From: CAVUBL01 sp963837945
GTDB lineage: Bacteria > Acidobacteriota > Thermoanaerobaculia > Multivoradales > DATKCC01
Direction: 5' to 3'
Assembly (NCBI GenBank): GCA_963837945.1
Contig: CAWIQD010000003.1
Location: forward strand, 62,001-126,000
Length of the DNA stretch: 64,000 nucleotides
A program made the translations under genes and the position numbers. Positions 1-9,310 of this stretch are shown piece by piece. Each line of letters begins with the position of its first letter. The first letter of the stretch is position 1. The notes below the pieces were generated by a model that saw only the letters and a list, made by a program, of their open reading frames with translations, was not told where the DNA came from and did no database searches.

Positions 1-668
1 AGCCGACCCTCAAGAGCGGTATCCCGGTGATCTACGACGCGGAGATCGAGGGGCTCGACACCGACGGCAACCTGGAGCTCGGCGCCGCCGGCGGATGGCG
101 GTGGGCCGACGCCGAGGGGCGGCGGGCGGTCGACCTCATGGTCTACGGCTACCGGCGCAAGCTCGCCGACACCGTCGAGCTCGAGGGGACCTTCTACGGC
201 GGCGACCTCGACTTCCTCCGCGGTCCCTGGAACCAGTTTCCCTACCCGGAGCTCTCCGGCGACGAGAAGCGCGAGGCCGGAGCGAATCTCTGGCTCTATC
301 TCGGCGGGTTCTCGCTGTTCGGCCAGTACGTCGACCAGACGGTGGCTTCCCTGCCTCGCAGAGGCTACGAGGTCGAGCTCGCGTGGGCCTTCGACCTGCC
401 GCTGCGCTGGGCGGTCGGCGGCCGCCAGCTCTTCCCGTACGTCCAGCCCGCGGTCCGTTACTCCGTGCTCGACAACCGCTTCGCGAACCCACCGGTGACG
501 CCCTTCCCGAGCGGAGCCTGGGACTGGGAGAAGACCGACCTGGGGCTGCGCCTGGGAATCTTGCCCGGGATCGACCTGACCGCCGAGTACGCCGCCAACA
601 CCTTCCAGCGGGCGACCGGCGACGGAACGAACGACGAGGCGCTGGTGACCCTGCGCTGGTCGCGGTGA
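1..668 (+). CDS. C-terminal part of an outer-membrane beta-barrel protein (5' truncated)
   Basis: The reading frame is open from base 3, so the gene begins before the window; about 221 codons are visible. The protein alternates aromatic and polar residues in strand-like stretches (LWLYLGGFSLFGQYV, LGLRLGILPGIDLTAEYAAN) and ends in EALVTLRWSR, the amphipathic closing strand typical of porin-like barrels. A GTG at 27 is in frame but the upstream codons are open, so it is not taken as the start. The specific function is not recognisable. The next gene starts 2 nt after the stop, so the two are probably co-transcribed. Confidence 0.6.
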   Translation, partial: PTLKSGIPVIYDAEIEGLDTDGNLELGAAGGWRWADAEGRRAVDLMVYGYRRKLADTVELEGTFYGGDLDFLRGPWNQFPYPELSGDEKREAGANLWLYLGGFSLFGQYVDQTVASLPRRGYEVELAWAFDLPLRWAVGGRQLFPYVQPAVRYSVLDNRFANPPVTPFPSGAWDWEKTDLGLRLGILPGIDLTAEYAANTFQRATGDGTNDEALVTLRWSR

Positions 669-670
669 CC

Positions 671-1399
671 ATGGCGGCCCGAGCTCAGGCGAGCGCGCGC
701 ACCACCTCCACGAGCCCGTGGGCGCGGGGGGCGCCGGTCGCGACCGCCGCGCTCGCCTTCGCCCTGCTTCCCGCCGCCCTCTTCCCCGCCGAGCTCGTGG
801 GCCGGGTCGAGGTGGTCTCCCACGGCCGGCCGGTGCCGGGAGAGGCGAGCCGGGCGGTCGTTTCCTTTCGGCCCGACGGACCGGTCGAGCTCCGGCCGAG
901 CGCCGGTCCGCCGCAAATGGCGACCCACGGCAAGGCGTTCGATCCCCGGGTCCTGGCGGTGGTGGCGGGGAGCACGGTCTCGTTCCCCAACCGCGACCCG
1001 ATTCTGCACAACATCTTCTCGGTCTCGGATCCCTACCGCTTCGACCTCGGGCTCTACGGCCGGGGCGAGGCCCAGTCGGTGACCTTCGACCGGCCGGGAG
1101 TGGTGCGCGTCTACTGCAACGTCCACCAGGGGATGGTGGGTTACGTCCTGGTCCTCGACACGCCGTACTTCACCTCGCCCGACGAGAGCGGGCGCTTCCG
1201 GCTGACCGGGCTCCGGGAGGGCTCGGGCACGCTGACCGTCTGGCACGAGCAGGCCGCGCCCTGGAGCCGTCACATCCAGGTGCCGGCGGCGCCGGCCGAA
1301 GCGCGCCTCGAGCTCACCAAGCCGAGGATCCCGCCGCACCTCGACAAGTTCGGGCGCTCGTACCGCCGGTTCGGACGGGACCGCTACGATGGCCACTGA
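671..1399 (+). CDS. Secreted cupredoxin-like copper protein
   Basis: 242 residues. An N-terminal hydrophobic stretch (about residues 17-38) looks like a signal peptide or anchor. The core contains HNIFSVS and, further on, YCNVHQGMVGYVLV. The spacing His...Cys-x2-His-x2-Met is that of a type 1 copper site in plastocyanin-like and methylamine-utilisation-type proteins. The C-terminal third (DESGRFRLTGL...LTVWHE) resembles a carboxypeptidase-regulatory or Ig-like domain. It is therefore likely a periplasmic electron-transfer or copper-binding protein, but the partner is unknown. ATG at 671 follows the upstream stop by 2 nt, and its last 11 nt overlap the next gene. Confidence 0.7.
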   Translation: MAARAQASARTTSTSPWARGAPVATAALAFALLPAALFPAELVGRVEVVSHGRPVPGEASRAVVSFRPDGPVELRPSAGPPQMATHGKAFDPRVLAVVAGSTVSFPNRDPILHNIFSVSDPYRFDLGLYGRGEAQSVTFDRPGVVRVYCNVHQGMVGYVLVLDTPYFTSPDESGRFRLTGLREGSGTLTVWHEQAAPWSRHIQVPAAPAEARLELTKPRIPPHLDKFGRSYRRFGRDRYDGH

Positions 1400-4047
1400 T
1401 CCTCGGGCCGGCGCCCCGAGCGCCCCGCCGCCCCGCCGCCACCGGCTGTCGCTCGCCACCCGGATCTTCCTGATCACCGGCCTGCTCATCCTGCTCGCCG
1501 TGGCGCTCGCCGTGGCGGTCACCGCGTGGCTCGGGTTGCGGATCGCGAAGGCCGACGCCGCGGCCGAGCTCGGCCGCACCACGAGCCTCCAGAAGGCCTT
1601 CCGCGACGAGCGCTATCGGCGCCTGTGGCTGATCTCGAACCTCTTCGGCCTCGACCCCTACCTCTCGGCCTACATCGCCGAGGCCGGGCGTAGCGAGGAC
1701 ACGGCGTCGGTGCTCGACCTGATGAAGCAGAACCAGGACGAGCTGGGATTCGACTTCGGCATGGTGCTGACGCCGGAGGGGCGGCTCCTGGCGCACACCG
1801 GCCGGCCGGGCGCCGCGGGCGAAGACCTGGCCGCGCGCCCGCTGGTGGCGGCCGGCCTCTCGGAGTACCGCGGCTCGGGCGTCTGGCGCGAGGGCGATCA
1901 GCTCTTCGACGCCGTCATCGTTCCGGCGAGCCGCGGCGGAGAGCTCGACGGCTTCCTGGTGACCGGCTACCGGATCGACGACGGCCTGGCCCGGCGCACG
2001 CAGGACGTCAGCCGGGGCCAGGTCGTCTACTTCGCGCTGGCGGGCGGTCACCTCCGGCCGGTCGGCTCGACCCTCGAGCCGGCCCTGCGTCGGGCCCCTC
2101 GCCTCCCGGCTCGAGGAGGCGGCCGGAGGCGCCGAGCGGGTGTTCGCAGGGACCGCGACGGCGGGCGAGCGGAGGATCGAGCTCGGCGGCCAGCCCTGGC
2201 TCGCGCGGACGACGCCGCTCCTCGACGCCGCCGGCACGCCGGTCGGCGGTGCGGTGACCCTCACTTCCCTCGCCGAGCAGCTCACGACCTTCCGCGAGCT
2301 CGAGTGGCTGCTCCTCGGCAGCGGGGCGACGGCGATCCTCCTCGCCCTGGCGCTCTCCTACCCGCTCGCCCGCCGCGCGCTCCGCCCGGTGCGCTCGCTC
2401 CTGCGGGCGGCCGAGGCCGCCCGCCAGGGCGACTACGACCAGGCGGTCGCCACCGGCGGCCGGGACGAGCTGGCGCGGCTCGCCGCGGCCTTCGACGACC
2501 TGCTCTCGGACCTGCGCCAGAAGCGCGACATCGAGCTGTACATGGGGCAGCTCGCCCTGACCGTCGGCGAGGAACCGCCCGCGCGGCCGGCGCGGCCGGC
2601 GGAAGGGGTCGAGGCGACCCTCGTGGCGATCGAGCTGCTGGCCTACGCCGGAGCGACCGAGGATCCGGCCGCCGTCCTCTGGGCCCTGCGCCGGGACGTC
2701 ACGACGATCGCGCGCCTGGCCCGGGCGCGCGGCGGACGCCTCGAGTCGGTGGCGGGCCTGCGGGTCTTCCTCACCTTCGAGGGGGAGGAGGCGGCGCCCC
2801 ACGCGCTGGCCGCGGTCGGCGAGGCGCTGGGAGCGCTCGGCGACTCCGCCGGGCCGGGTGGCTCCGGCGGGGGGATCCGGCCGGCGGTCGCCGTCGTTTG
2901 CGGGCGGATCGTCCGGGGCGACGTCGCGTGGGAGGGCGGCGCGGGGGCCGCGCTCGTCGGTCTACCCGTCCGGCGCATCGAGACCCTGCTCCGCGAGGCC
3001 GCGCCCGGCGAGATGCTGCTCTCGGAGGAGGCGGCGCTCGCCCTCGCCGAGACCCTGGCCGAGCTCGGCCTCACCCCCCGGACGCAGGCCTCGCTCCTCG
3101 GCCGCGAGAAGATCCTGGCGCTCGATCCCGACCAGGTCGACCGGCTGGCCGCGGAGCCCTGGTCGCAGCAGACCGTCGTTCTCTCGGCGGCCGCGGCGCC
3201 GCCGGGCGGGCTCTCCGACCTGGGGGTCGGAACGGTCCTCGGGGAACGCTTCGAGATCGAGGCCGTGCTGGGGTCGGGAGGCGTGGGCGTGGTGTTCCGG
3301 GCGCGCGACCGGCAGCTCGGCGAGCGCGTCGCCCTCAAGGTGCTCCGCCAGCAGTTCTGGAACGACGACACCTTCCTGGCACGGCTCAAGGAGGAGCTCA
3401 AGCTCGCCCGCCGCGTCACCCACCCCAACGTCCTTCGCACCCACGACTTCGGCGAGCTCGACGGAGTGCCGTTCGTCTCGATGGAGTACGTCCGGGGCGT
3501 CACGCTGCGGGAGCTCCTCGACCGGGCCACCGAGCGTCTACCCTTCACCGCCGGGCTGTCGCTCTCCCGCCAGCTCTGCGCGGGGCTGGGCGCGGCGCAC
3601 CGGCTCGGCGTCATCCACCGGGACGTCAAGCCGGAGAACGTCCTGCTGGACGCCGCCGGCAACGCCAAGCTGACCGACTTCGGCATCGCCCGCCCGGTCG
3701 CCGACACCGGCGAAGGGCTGACCCGCGCCGGCGAGATCATCGGCACTCCGCAGTACATGGCGCCCGAGCGGTTCGGGGGCGGCGAGGTGGACGCACGGAG
3801 CGACGTCTACTCCTCCGGCATCGTCCTCTACGAGATCTTCACCACCGGCAGCCCGTACCGGGGTGGCACGGTGGTCGAGACGATCTCCCAGCACCTGCAC
3901 GAGGAGCCGGTGCCGCCCCGGCAGCGATGGGCCGAGATTCCCGCGGAGCTCGAAGGCATCCTGCTGCGCTGCCTGGCGAAGGACCCCGCCGAGCGCTACG
4001 CCGACGCCGGGGCTCTGCTCCACGAGCTCGAGCGCGTCCAGGTGTGA
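1389..4047 (+). CDS. Membrane sensor Ser/Thr protein kinase with HAMP and pseudo-cyclase domains (one apparent frameshift)
   Basis: About 885 residues once one frameshift near 2092-2100 is corrected. Removing one C from the GGGCCCC run joins both halves cleanly (...RRALASRLEEAAGG...). Order: TM helix (about 24-47), periplasmic sensor region (48-300), second TM (about 306-330), HAMP (to about 385), a class III cyclase-like domain (about 405-590) and a Pkn-type kinase (about 615-884). Kinase motifs: GSGGVGVV P-loop, VALKVL lysine, HRDVKPEN catalytic loop, DFG and APE. The cyclase-like domain keeps the fold pattern but lacks the metal aspartates at the expected sites, so it is probably a regulatory relic. 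It overlaps the cupredoxin gene by 11 nt. The frameshift is probably sequencing error; a true pseudogene is the alternative. Confidence 0.8.
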
Positions 4048-4050
4048 AGC

Positions 4051-4073
4051 CCGGGGGCGAGGCCTCGGCCCGG
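4051..4073. terminator. GC-rich hairpin between convergent genes
   Basis: The 26-nt gap between the kinase stop and the rapZ stop holds a near-perfect inverted repeat centred on CGAGGCCTCG with CCGG-rich flanks. There is no T-tract on either side, so it may be only a bidirectional transcript-end hairpin. Confidence 0.3.
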
Positions 4074-4952
4074 TCAGTGCGCGATGTCCCGGTGCACCAC
4101 GCGCACCGCCCATCCGGCGTCGGCCAGCCGGTCGCTGAGCGCCTCGCAGATCGCCACCGAACGGTGGTGGCCGCCGGTGCAGCCGACCGCGATCGACACG
4201 TAGCTGCGGTTCTCGCGCCGGTACCGGGGGAGCAGGTAGCGCAGCAGGTCCGCCAGGCGGTCGAGGATCTCGCCGTACTCGGCCTCGCCCTCGAGGAACT
4301 CGCGCACCGGCGCGTCGCGTCCGGTCAGCTCGCGCAGGCCCGGGACGAAGTGGGGATTGGGCAGGAAGCGCACGTCGAAGAGCAGGTCGGCGCCGTACGG
4401 CGTGCCGTGCTTGAAGCCGAAGCTGACCAGCGACACCACCATCCCCGGGCCCTCGGCCGTGCCCTCCGAGAAGTCCCGGTAGATCTGGTTGCGGATCTCG
4501 TGGATCGACCACTCGCTGGTGTCGAGGACCATGTCGGCCTGGCCGCGGACCTCGCTCAGCAGCTCGCGCTCGCGGGCGATGCCCTCGATGAGCGGGCTGT
4601 CGCCGGCCAGGGGATGCGGCCGGCGGGTCTCCGAGAAGCGCCGCACGAGGCTCTGGTCGGAGGCTTCGAGGAAGAGGAGGGTCGGCTCCAGGCGCTCGGT
4701 GTCGATCTCGGCGATCAGGCGGGGCAGCTCCTCGGCGAAGCGCGGCGCCCGGACGTCGGTGACCACCGCGATCCGGTCGTTGTCCTCGACCAGCTCGAGC
4801 GGCCGGCGCAGGAACTCGCGCAGGAGCGGCAGCGGCAGGTTGTCGACCGTGTGGTAGCCGAGGTCCTCGAAGCACTTCGCCACCGAGCTCTTGCCCGAGC
4901 CCGAGAGGCCGGTGATCAGGACCAGTCTCGCCCGCTCCGGCCCGGGGCTCAA
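4074..4952 (-). CDS. rapZ: RapZ-family RNase adapter / nucleotide-binding protein
   Basis: 292 residues, matching the family length of about 285. The N-terminal P-loop is GLSGSGKS, followed by FEDLGYHTVDNLPLPLL, the family hallmark. The C-terminal half carries SFGFKHGTPYGADLLFDVRFLPNPH and GCTGGHHRSV, both diagnostic of RapZ (YvcJ) proteins. In enterobacteria RapZ directs RNase E to the GlmZ sRNA; in other phyla the role is less defined. The chosen start is TTG at 4952, which overlaps the hprK stop as TTGA; no ATG or GTG is available near the P-loop. It is the last gene of the rpoN-hpf-ptsN-hprK block. Confidence 0.93.
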   Translation of the reverse strand: MSPGPERARLVLITGLSGSGKSSVAKCFEDLGYHTVDNLPLPLLREFLRRPLELVEDNDRIAVVTDVRAPRFAEELPRLIAEIDTERLEPTLLFLEASDQSLVRRFSETRRPHPLAGDSPLIEGIARERELLSEVRGQADMVLDTSEWSIHEIRNQIYRDFSEGTAEGPGMVVSLVSFGFKHGTPYGADLLFDVRFLPNPHFVPGLRELTGRDAPVREFLEGEAEYGEILDRLADLLRYLLPRYRRENRSYVSIAVGCTGGHHRSVAICEALSDRLADAGWAVRVVHRDIAH

Positions 4953-5977
4953 TCGTCCTCCTCGCTGCGCCGCCGATCGAGCTCGTCCTCGAGCTTGCGC
5001 GCGAACTCCCGGGCGGAGTGGTGCCCCTGCAGCTTCAGCACGTGGTTCCGGGCCGCGATCTCCACCAGGATCGAGACGTTGCGGCCGAGGGCTACCGGCA
5101 TCTTGATGTAGGGGCAGGCGGTCTCGAGGATGTCGTAGAGGGTCTCGTCGAGCCCCAGCCGGTCGTACTGCTCGCCCTCGCGCCAGTGCTCGAGCTCGAC
5201 CACCAGGTCGATGCCCTTGCGCTCGCGCACCGCCGCCAGGCCGAAGAGGTCCTGGACGTTGATGATCCCCAGCCCGCGCAGCTCCATGTGGTGGCGAAGC
5301 GGCCCCTCCGAGAAGCCGATCAGGTCGCCGTTGGGGTAGCGCTTGACGGTCACGCGGTCGTCGGCGACCAGGCTGTGGCCGCGGGTGATGAGGTCGAGTG
5401 CGCACTCGCTCTTGCCCACCCCGCTGCCGCCGATCAGCAGCACGCCGAGGCCGTAGACGTCGAGGAGCACGCCGTGGATGTGGGTGCGCGGCACGAGACG
5501 GTCCTCGAGGAAGTAGCTGATCCCCTTGATCACCTCCGACGACAGGGAGGGCGACGAGAGCACCGGCACCTCGCGCTGCTGGCAGCGGGCGAGGAAGCCG
5601 TCCATCGGCGGCAGCCCCTTGGTGACCACGAACACCGGCACCGGCAGCGCGGTGATGGTGTCGAAGCGCTCCGCCCGCTCCTCGGGCTCGAGGGTCTCGA
5701 GATAGGCGGTCTCGCTCTCGCCGACGATCTGCACCCGCCCCGGCTTGATGTACGGATAGTAGCCGGCGAAGGCGAGCCCGGGCTTTTGCACCCGCGGGTT
5801 GGTGATCGGGTTGTCGAGGTGCTGCTCGCCAGCGAGCACCGTCAACTGGAGGTCGTGGAGCCCTTCTCCGAGGAGGTCCTCGACGGTGACGACGGCGGCC
5901 GGCGGGATCCGGCGGACGCCCTCGTGGCGCGCTCCGCCCTCGGCCCGCCGCCGTTCCTCGCCCCGCCGGCCCTTCAT
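4949..5977 (-). CDS. hprK: HPr kinase/phosphorylase
   Basis: 342 residues. An N-terminal HprK_N domain is followed by the Walker A GGSGVGKS at about 181-188 and the family signature LRGLGIINVQDLFG. HprK phosphorylates and dephosphorylates HPr on a serine to link carbon status to regulation. Its ATG overlaps the ptsN stop (ATGA) and its stop overlaps the rapZ start. HPr and EI are not seen in the window, so the PTS partners must lie elsewhere or be absent. The first 25 residues are Arg/Glu-rich and may be a start-site extension. Confidence 0.93.
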   Translation of the reverse strand: MKGRRGEERRRAEGGARHEGVRRIPPAAVVTVEDLLGEGLHDLQLTVLAGEQHLDNPITNPRVQKPGLAFAGYYPYIKPGRVQIVGESETAYLETLEPEERAERFDTITALPVPVFVVTKGLPPMDGFLARCQQREVPVLSSPSLSSEVIKGISYFLEDRLVPRTHIHGVLLDVYGLGVLLIGGSGVGKSECALDLITRGHSLVADDRVTVKRYPNGDLIGFSEGPLRHHMELRGLGIINVQDLFGLAAVRERKGIDLVVELEHWREGEQYDRLGLDETLYDILETACPYIKMPVALGRNVSILVEIAARNHVLKLQGHHSAREFARKLEDELDRRRSEEDD

Positions 5978-6426
5978 GTCTCCTCTTCGAGCAGCCGGTA
6001 GATCGCTTGCGGGTCCTCGAGCTTGAGCAGCCGAGAGACGTGGTCGTCGGCCTTGATCCACTTGGAGATCGCCGCCAGCACCTGGAGGTGGACGGCGGGC
6101 GCTTCGCTCGGGGAGACCGCGAGGAAGAAGAGCCGGACCGGCTCGGAGTCCGCGGCGCGGAACTCGACCCCCTGGCGGCAGATGCCGATCGCGAGCACGG
6201 CGTGGGCGAGCCCCTTGAGCTTGCAATGCGGGATCGCGACCCCGGAGCCGATGCCCGTCGAGCCGAGCTCCTCGCGCTCGAGGAGCTTGTCGTAGAGCTC
6301 CCGGGCGTCGCGGACGACGCGCAGCTCCGCCAGGTGGCGGGCGAGGTGGCGCAGGACCTCGTCGCCGGCGGAGGCCTCGAGGCCGGGCAGGATCAGCTCG
6401 GGACCGGTGAGGGCATCGAGTCGCAT
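5974..6426 (-). CDS. ptsN: PTS IIA-type regulatory protein (PtsN/EIIA-Ntr family)
   Basis: 150 residues, the normal size of a single EIIA fructose/Ntr domain. The phosphorylatable histidine is in GIGSGVAIPHCKL, the standard EIIA-Ntr context. It sits between hpf and hprK downstream of rpoN, as ptsN does in many Gram-negatives, so a regulatory role in nitrogen/carbon or potassium signalling is more likely than sugar transport. ATG at 6426 starts MRLDALTGPE; the frame is open further upstream but is compositionally unlike protein. Confidence 0.9.
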   Translation of the reverse strand: MRLDALTGPELILPGLEASAGDEVLRHLARHLAELRVVRDARELYDKLLEREELGSTGIGSGVAIPHCKLKGLAHAVLAIGICRQGVEFRAADSEPVRLFFLAVSPSEAPAVHLQVLAAISKWIKADDHVSRLLKLEDPQAIYRLLEEET

Positions 6427-6503
6427 GGGTGCTCGCCCCGTGGCAGGGGCCCCGTGGCCGGTCCGCCGGGCGGGCCGGCCGCGCGAGGCCGGGGCCCGGG
6501 CGG

Positions 6504-7058
6504 CTACAGCTCGGGCGCGATCAGGCCGTAGTTGTTGTCCTTGCGCTTGTAGAGCACGTTGAGCCGGTTCGAGGTGGAGTCCCGGAAGACGACGAACTCG
6601 TTCTTGCCGTTCTCGAGCCAAAGGGCGGCCTCCTCGATCGACATGGGCTTGATCGGGAGATGACCGGACTTGATGATCGTCGGCCCGGCCTGCGCTCCGA
6701 GGCTCTCGCGCGCGAGCACGTCGACCGGCCAGCGGTGACCGTCGGTGGTCACCCGGTCGGCGCGCCGGCGTTTGTCGATGGACTTCTTCTTCGAACGGCG
6801 GGCCTGCTTCTCCACCTTGTCGACGGCCATGTTGATGGCTTCGTACATGTCCCCGGTCTCCTCCGTCGCCTGGAGCACACCGTGCTTGTGGGCGACGTGG
6901 AGGTCCGCGATGTTGCGGTGCTTCTCGGTCTCGAGGATGACGCGGATCTCGACCGGGTCCCCGACGAACTTGGTGACCTTCTTGGCGAGCTTGCCCTCGG
7001 TGAATTTCCTGACGTTGTCGTCGACTTCGAAGTTTCTTCCGACGTACTCGATGTTCAT
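6504..7058 (-). CDS. hpf: Ribosome hibernation promoting factor, long form
   Basis: 184 residues. The N-terminal YfiA/HPF domain (MNIEYVGRNFEVDDNVRKF...) is basic and the C-terminal domain has the long-form signature EEAALWLENGKNEFVVFRDSTSNRLNVLYKRKDNNYGLI. Long HPF dimerises 70S ribosomes into 100S particles in stationary phase. A strong AAGGAGG Shine-Dalgarno lies about 11 nt before the ATG. It is immediately downstream of rpoN, the classic neighbourhood. Confidence 0.95.
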   Translation of the reverse strand: MNIEYVGRNFEVDDNVRKFTEGKLAKKVTKFVGDPVEIRVILETEKHRNIADLHVAHKHGVLQATEETGDMYEAINMAVDKVEKQARRSKKKSIDKRRRADRVTTDGHRWPVDVLARESLGAQAGPTIIKSGHLPIKPMSIEEAALWLENGKNEFVVFRDSTSNRLNVLYKRKDNNYGLIAPEL

Positions 7059-7100
7059 CGCAGGTCTCGCCTCCTTCCGGTAGAGTCTGCCGGGACGCTT

Positions 7101-8568
7101 CTAAAAGATCTGCTTGCGCTCGTTCGAGGAGGGGATGTTGAGCTCGTCGCGGTACTTGGCGACCGTCCGGCGGGCGATCTGGATCCCTTCCCGGTTGAGC
7201 ATGCGCATCAGCTCGCTGTCGGACAGCGGGTTCTTCGGATCCTCCTCCTCGATCATGTGCTGGATCTTGCGCTTGACGGTGAGCGAGGAGATCTCCTCGC
7301 CGTACTCGCGGTCGATCCCGCTATGGAAGAAGTACTTCATCGGGAGCACCCCGCGCGGGGTGTGGATGTACTTGTTGGAGACCACGCGGCTGACCGTCGA
7401 CTCGTGCATGCCGATGTCCTCGGCGACGTCGCGCAGCACCATCGGCCGCAGGCGGTCGATGCCGTGCTCGAGGAAATCCTGCTGCTGGCGCACGATCGAG
7501 TTGGCGACCTTGTGGATCGTCCGCTGGCGCTGATCGATCGACTTGATCAGCCAGACGGCCGAGCGGATCTTCTCCTTGATGAACTGCTGCGCCTCGGCCT
7601 GGCGGCCCTCGGTGCGCATCTTGGCGAGCATCCGCCGGTAGGCCTTGCTCACCCGCAGCCGGGGCATGCCGTCGTCGTTGATCTGGATCACCCACTCCTC
7701 CCCCACCCGGCGCACGTAGACGTCGGGCTCGATGTAGTGGGTGCGGTCGCTGCCGAAGCGGTGCCCGGGGCGGGTCTCGAGGTTCTTGATCAGCTCGACC
7801 GCCGGCTCGAGCTCGTGGAGCTCGACGTCGAGGCGCTTGGCGATCGCCGGGTACTGGCGCTTCAAGAACAGGTCCCAGTGCTCGTCGAGCATGCGGCGGG
7901 CGAGCGAGCCCTCCTCGATCCCCTGCCGGTCGAGCTGGGCGATCAGGCTCTCGCGCAGCGTCGGGTAGCCGACGCCCGGTGGATCGAAGCTCCGGACCAG
8001 GGCCAGGGCAGCCTCGACCTCCTCCGAAGTATAGGGTTCGCCGACCCCGTCGTCGTAACCGCTCGGGTCGCCCAGGGCCCGGATCTCCTCGGGGTCGGCG
8101 ACCAGGAAGCCCTGGGGGTCGAGGTTGCCGATGATCATCTCCGCCAGCGTCCGCAGGCGCTCGGGAGTGTCGCCCATGTGGAGCTGCCAGAGGAGGTGGT
8201 CGTAGAGGTCGGGCTCGCGGGTGAGGGTGTTCTCGAGTGGCGGCGCCTCGCGGAACTCGCGCACCGAGGCGTAGCCGGAGCTCTCCATGTAGTCGCCGAA
8301 GAACTCGTCGAGGTCGATGTTCTCGATCGACTCGTCGTGGTTCGAGCTCGTCGTCGGCGCGCTCCTTCTCCGGCTCGTCGGGCCCTGCGTCCTCCGGGCT
8401 CGGCTCGAGCTGGGCCTCCTCGAGCGTCGGGTTCTCGGTCATCTCCTGGGTGATCAGCCCCTCGAGCTCGATGCGCGTCATCTGGAGCAGCTTGATCGCC
8501 TGCTGGAGTGACGGCGTCATCACCAGCTTCTGCGACAGCCTGAGTGAGAGCTTTTGTTCGAGGGCCAT
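7101..8568 (-). CDS. rpoN: RNA polymerase sigma-54 factor (one apparent frameshift)
   Basis: About 488 residues when joined. The N-terminal glutamine-rich activator region (LSLRLSQKLVMTPSLQQAIK) starts at ATG 8568. The acidic linker continues to DDELE, then the frame shifts near 8335-8345. Dropping one base of a CC or AA pair gives DDELEHDESIENIDLDEFFGDY and then the intact core-binding domain. The C-terminus has the RpoN box ARRTVAKYRDEL. Sigma-54 serves enhancer-dependent promoters. It lies 7 nt after lptB. Because the rest is perfectly conserved, the shift is probably a consensus error rather than gene loss. Confidence 0.9.
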
Positions 8569-8575
8569 GCGCGTT

Positions 8576-9310
8576 CTAGAGGGTGAACTCTTCCCCGAGG
8601 TACACCTTCTTCACCTGCGGGTCTCTGGAGAGCTCTTCGGGGGTTCCGGAGCGGAGGATCTCACCGTTGGTGATGATATACGCTCGGTCGGTTATTTTCA
8701 ATGTTTCCCGTACGTTATGGTCCGTGATCAAGACCCCGATCCCCATCGCCTTGAGGTGTCGCACGATGCTCTGGATGTCCAGCACCGCGATGGGATCGAT
8801 GCCCGCGAAGGGCTCGTCCAGAAGGATATACCACGGGTCGATGACCAGCGCCCGGGCGATCTCGACCCGCCGCCGCTCGCCGCCCGACAGAGCGTAGCCG
8901 GGGGTCTTCGCCACCCGATCGAGGCCGAAGTCCGAGATCAGCTGCGAGATGCGCCGCTCCTGCTCGCCGTGCGGCAGGTCGAGGGTCTCGAAGATCGCCC
9001 GCAGGTTGTCCTGCACCGAGAGCTTGCGGAAGACCGAGGGCTCCTGCGGCAGGTAGCTGATGCCTCGCTGCGCCCGCAGGTACATCGGCAGGTCGGTGAT
9101 CTCCTCGTCGCCGAGGTAGACCTTCCCGGCGTCCGGGGGCACCAACCCGACGACCATGTAGAAGGTGGTCGTCTTCCCGGCGCCGTTGGGCCCGAGGAGC
9201 CCGACGATCTCTCCCGGGCCGATGTCGAGCGAGACGTCGTCGACCACGGCTCGCCCGCGGTAGACCTTGCGCAGGCCCCGCGTGCTGAGCTGACGGGGGT
9301 TGTCGCTCAC
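8576..9310 (-). CDS. lptB: LPS export ABC transporter ATP-binding protein
   Basis: 244 residues. Walker A GPNGAGKTTTFYMVVGL, ABC signature LSGGERRRVEIARAL, Walker B ILLDEPFAGIDPIAV and H-loop TDHNVRETL match LptB closely. LptB powers LptFG to pull LPS from the inner membrane into the Lpt bridge. GTG at 9310 overlaps the stop of the LptC-LptA fusion gene (GTGA), so the bridge protein and the ATPase are translationally coupled. lptFG are not in the window. Confidence 0.95.
   Translation of the reverse strand: MSDNPRQLSTRGLRKVYRGRAVVDDVSLDIGPGEIVGLLGPNGAGKTTTFYMVVGLVPPDAGKVYLGDEEITDLPMYLRAQRGISYLPQEPSVFRKLSVQDNLRAIFETLDLPHGEQERRISQLISDFGLDRVAKTPGYALSGGERRRVEIARALVIDPWYILLDEPFAGIDPIAVLDIQSIVRHLKAMGIGVLITDHNVRETLKITDRAYIITNGEILRSGTPEELSRDPQVKKVYLGEEFTL

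Noticed and set aside
1389..5111. A single 1240-codon plus-strand protein
   Set aside because: After about 2100 this frame is out of phase with the kinase and then runs opposite rapZ; the real protein changes frame and ends at 4047.
8335..8345. Programmed frameshift in rpoN
   Set aside because: No slippery heptamer or stimulator is evident, and similar +1 steps occur in five other unrelated genes, so sequence error is simpler.
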